Source: Diogma glabrata (lineage: Eukaryota; Arthropoda; Insecta; Diptera; Cylindrotomidae). From it: a DNA stretch of 64,000 nucleotides. The notes beneath the pieces were generated by a model. It was not told the DNA's origin and ran no database searches. It was given only the letters and a program-made list of their open reading frames with translations. This document shows positions 61,455 to 64,000 of this stretch, piece after piece. Within the stretch, counting starts at the first letter, position 1; every line of letters begins with the position of its first letter. Location of the stretch: contig OY856188.1 in assembly GCA_963693315.1 (NCBI GenBank), positions 245,315,926 to 245,379,925 of the forward strand, written 5' to 3'. Made by a program: the position numbers and the translations under genes.

Positions 61455-61805
61455 GAGTGGAAGATGAGTTTTTTTAATATTTTGATTTAAAAATTAATTA
61501 TAAAAACAATTAATTAATTTTTTTTCAAACGACTAATTAATCATCTATCAAACAAAAAAAAGTTTGATGAAATCGGTATAGCCGTTCTAGAGCAATTTAA
61601 TTTCAAAGTTACATCGGATTGGCAGAATTTTCATTTTTCATGCATGTTAGGGTGCCCCCTATGCTCAAACTATGCACTTTAAAAAAATTTTAAAATAAGT
61701 GGAATTTTTTATTTTGTCCATACTACTTATATGCCAAGTTTCAGGAAAATCAAAAATGTTCAAGTTTAAATTTCGACTTTTTCGCCTGCGTAGATCACGT
61801 TTTTC
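61455..61805. mobile_element. Solo arm of the 20.3-kb long-TIR element
   Basis: Reverse-complement match to 20,341-20,690 over about 350 bp: ATCGGTATAGCCGTTCT, TTCATTTTTCATGCATGTTA, ATACTTATATGCCAAGTTTC-type blocks and a CGCCTGCGTAGATCACG end. The end sequence equals the right end at 21,258-21,272. No partner arm is close by. Confidence 0.75.
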
Positions 61806-62814
61806 ATTTATTGTTTCTTTTTGTTAATGTAATATTTTTAAAAGTTGATAGGAGATTCCTAAACCGGGATTTGCTTGTGAAACAGAACCGGTATTTTTTC
61901 CATAAAGGTTCAGAACAACAGCTTATTAGGTTGGACTAAAGACTTCTTCGTAAAATTACATTCGCGTTGCTCATCTTATCCTTATGATCTAGATAAATAC
62001 TCTATATCGTACATATAACAAATCTTTATGTCTTGATATACTCATTTGCACAAAGTTATAACATCCAAACAAACAACTCAAAAATTTAATAACACAAAAC
62101 TGAAAAAGCATAAAGCGAACAAAAAAAAAAACGGAACGAAAACCCTAACATAATAAAAATAAAACTGAATCATGAACTTTCTGGATGAAAAACTACAGAA
62201 AATTATTAAATATTTTAGTTTACGGAAATTTTTGTCTTTCTTACATTATCATCATTCATCACAAGTATGATGACAAAACATAAATTTTCGGAAAAACAAC
62301 GTAAGAGGCAGCGTTAAAAAAAAAGATTCAACTTATTTTTTCTTAAACTTGTTTTGTTTCCTTATTGTATGGCCATAATTTTGATTGATTAAATTTGGGA
62401 CCAATATTTTTCCGACTATACATGTTTCTAGTTCGATGGAAAAACATTTTTCTATAACTTGACCTGTATGACTGTCATAAGAGTGACATTTTTAGTTATT
62501 GGTTCACATTTGTGAGGTTGATTGTGTTTTGATTGGCTGTTATGATTTATTTTGAAATATTGGATGAAATGTTATGGGAATGTTATGACTTATTTTTTAT
62601 TGATTCCTTGGTTTCAAATAATATAAATTAATAAGCATACATGATTTATTTTTTATTTAACTTGGCTCATTAAATTAATAATTTTTCTTCATCTAATAGC
62701 AAGGAGAGGGAAGAGGGAATGGTAGTGGGGAACTAATTCACGGCATCTGATTCATGGTTTTTTAAGCTCATTTGTTTGCTACATATTTTTTTGAGGAGGA
62801 GTTGGAGTTGAAGT
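61806..62814. other. AT-rich noncoding, no gene seen
   Basis: No motif, repeat or coding segment was recognised up to the hexanucleotide array. Confidence 0.4.
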
Positions 62815-63657
62815 CTAATTCAAGTTCAAGTTCAAGTTCCAGTTCAAATTCAAGTTCTAGTTCAAATTCAAGTTCAAGTTCAAGTTCAAGTTCAAGTTCG
62901 AGTTCAAATTCAAGTTCAAGTTCAAGTTCAAGTTCCAGTTCCAGTTTAAGTTCAAGTTCAAGTTCAAGTTCAAGTTCAAGTTCAAGTTCAAGTTCAAGTT
63001 CAAGTTCAAGTTCAAGTTCAAGTTCAAGTTCAAGTTCAAGTTCAAGTTCAAGTTCAAGTTCAAGTTCAAGTTCAAGTTCAAGTTCAAGTTCAAGTTCAAG
63101 TTCAAGTTCAAGTTCAAGTTCAAGTTCAAGTTCAAGTTCAAGTTCAAGTTCAAGTTCAAGTTCAAGTTCAAGTTCAAGTTCAAGTTCAAGTTCAAGTTCA
63201 AGTTCAAGTTCAAGTTCAAGTTCAAGTTCCAGTTCCAGTTCAAGTTCAAGTTGAAGTTCAAGTTCAAGTTCAAGTTCAAGTTCAAGTTCAAGTTCAAGTT
63301 CAAGTTCAAGTTCAAGTTCAAGTTCAAGTTCAAGTTCAAGTTCAAGTTCAAGTTCAAGTTCAAGTTCAAGTTCAAGTTCAAGTTCAAGTTCAAGTTCAAG
63401 TTCAAGTTCAAGTTCAAGTTCAAGTTCAAGTTCAAGCTCAAGCTCAAGTTCAAGTTCAAGTTCAAAATCAAATTCAAGTTCAAATTCAAGTTCAAGTTCA
63501 AGTTTAAGCTCAAGTTCAAGTTCAAGTTCAAGTTCAAGTTCAAGTTCAAGTTCAAGTTCAAGTTCAAGTTCAAGTTCAAGTTCAAGTTCAAATTCAAGTT
63601 CAAGTTCAAGTTCAAGTTGAACTCAAATTCAAGTTTAAATTTAAATTCAAGTTCAAG
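62815..63657. repeat. (TTCAAG)n hexanucleotide array
   Basis: About 840 bp of TTCAAG, nearly perfect, with a few one-base variants (TTCCAG, TTCAAA, CTCAAG) and a one-base phase slip near 63,253. Because six is a multiple of three, every frame stays open: Ser-only and Lys-Phe on the plus strand, Asn-Leu on the minus strand. None is a supported protein. Decayed copies continue to about 63,880. Confidence 0.97.
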
Positions 63658-64000
63658 AATCAATATCTTGTCCAAATCCAAGCTCAAATCCAAATTCATT
63701 TACTACTTCAAATTTTAGTTCGAGATTTTGAGTTCAAATCTTAGTTTAAGCTCCATATTGCATATGACTTCCTTTTCAAGTTAGACTAAAAGGCTCGATT
63801 AAGTTTGAGTTCGAGTTCAAATTTGAGTGCAAGTTCAATTTCGAGCTCGAATTCAAATTCCAGTTTGAGTAGGAGTCCAGTTTTTGCTGATCGATAAAAT
63901 TTTTCTTCAAATTCACAGTTAGTGTACCCGTACTCAACGAAGCTTATAATCGCCAAAACAGGGCCAGAACCAAGTCAGAATTCCTGACTTAAGAAAGTGT

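Noticed and set aside
62772..63718. Long poly-Ser, Lys-Phe and Asn-Leu open frames on both strands
   Set aside because: They are translations of the TTCAAG array, which has no stop in any frame.

Overview
The window is eukaryotic, very AT-rich and gene-poor. It is built almost entirely of transposable elements, their relics and tandem repeats. The mix points to an insect, most likely a fly: an irritans-type (Himar1-like) mariner, CR1/jockey-type LINEs, gypsy fragments, a Helitron and many short TA-flanked inverted-repeat elements. That assignment is inference. I saw no operons, ribosome binding sites, CRISPR array, rRNA or clear functional tRNA gene.

Left third (1-21 kb). The 3' part of an LTR and its leader (1-365) lead into a frameshifted LINE (about 440-3440). 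The best candidate for host coding sequence is a 117-bp, phase-0 exon-like segment at 5015-5131. A 143-bp satellite, broken in two, fills 5630-7850. A weaker tandem repeat lies at 10060-10500, and a TIR element at 11104-11703. A minisatellite rich in the octamer ATGCAAAT (13600-14460 and 17290-17880) flips orientation and flanks a second, minus-strand LINE relic (about 14500-16750). A 174-bp MITE (19064-19237) and a long-TIR element (20341-21272) follow.

Middle (21-38 kb) is a nest of insertions. A pogo/Tigger-like transposon (23378-26865) has a third LINE relic inside it, and that LINE carries its own inverted duplication. Next to it is a minus-strand Helitron (27388-31285) with a recognisable 3' hairpin and CTAG end, a helicase fragment, two 5' ends, a tRNA-like segment and two small MITEs. 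Short inverted ends at 21363 and 33219 may bound both. After that come twin GC-rich hairpin repeats (33505 and 37380), a 1.2-kb MITE, a gypsy reverse-transcriptase fragment and a 75-bp tandem repeat.

Right part (38-64 kb). A 5.7-kb foldback palindrome (38106-43815) carries an apparently intact mariner (348-residue transposase at 39534-40580) in its left arm and a gypsy fragment at its centre; a solo arm recurs at 54446-55784. Next are a 280-290-bp tandem repeat (48266-49310), a 757-bp hairpin MITE inside a long (TA)n microsatellite, a hAT-like relic, an LTR with a second partial copy, an internally deleted Tc1/mariner relic (60182-61271), a solo arm of the 20-kb element, and a long TTCAAG hexanucleotide array (62815-63657).

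The only complete, undamaged protein-coding gene I can support is the mariner transposase. Most other open frames are relic fragments or products of repeats.
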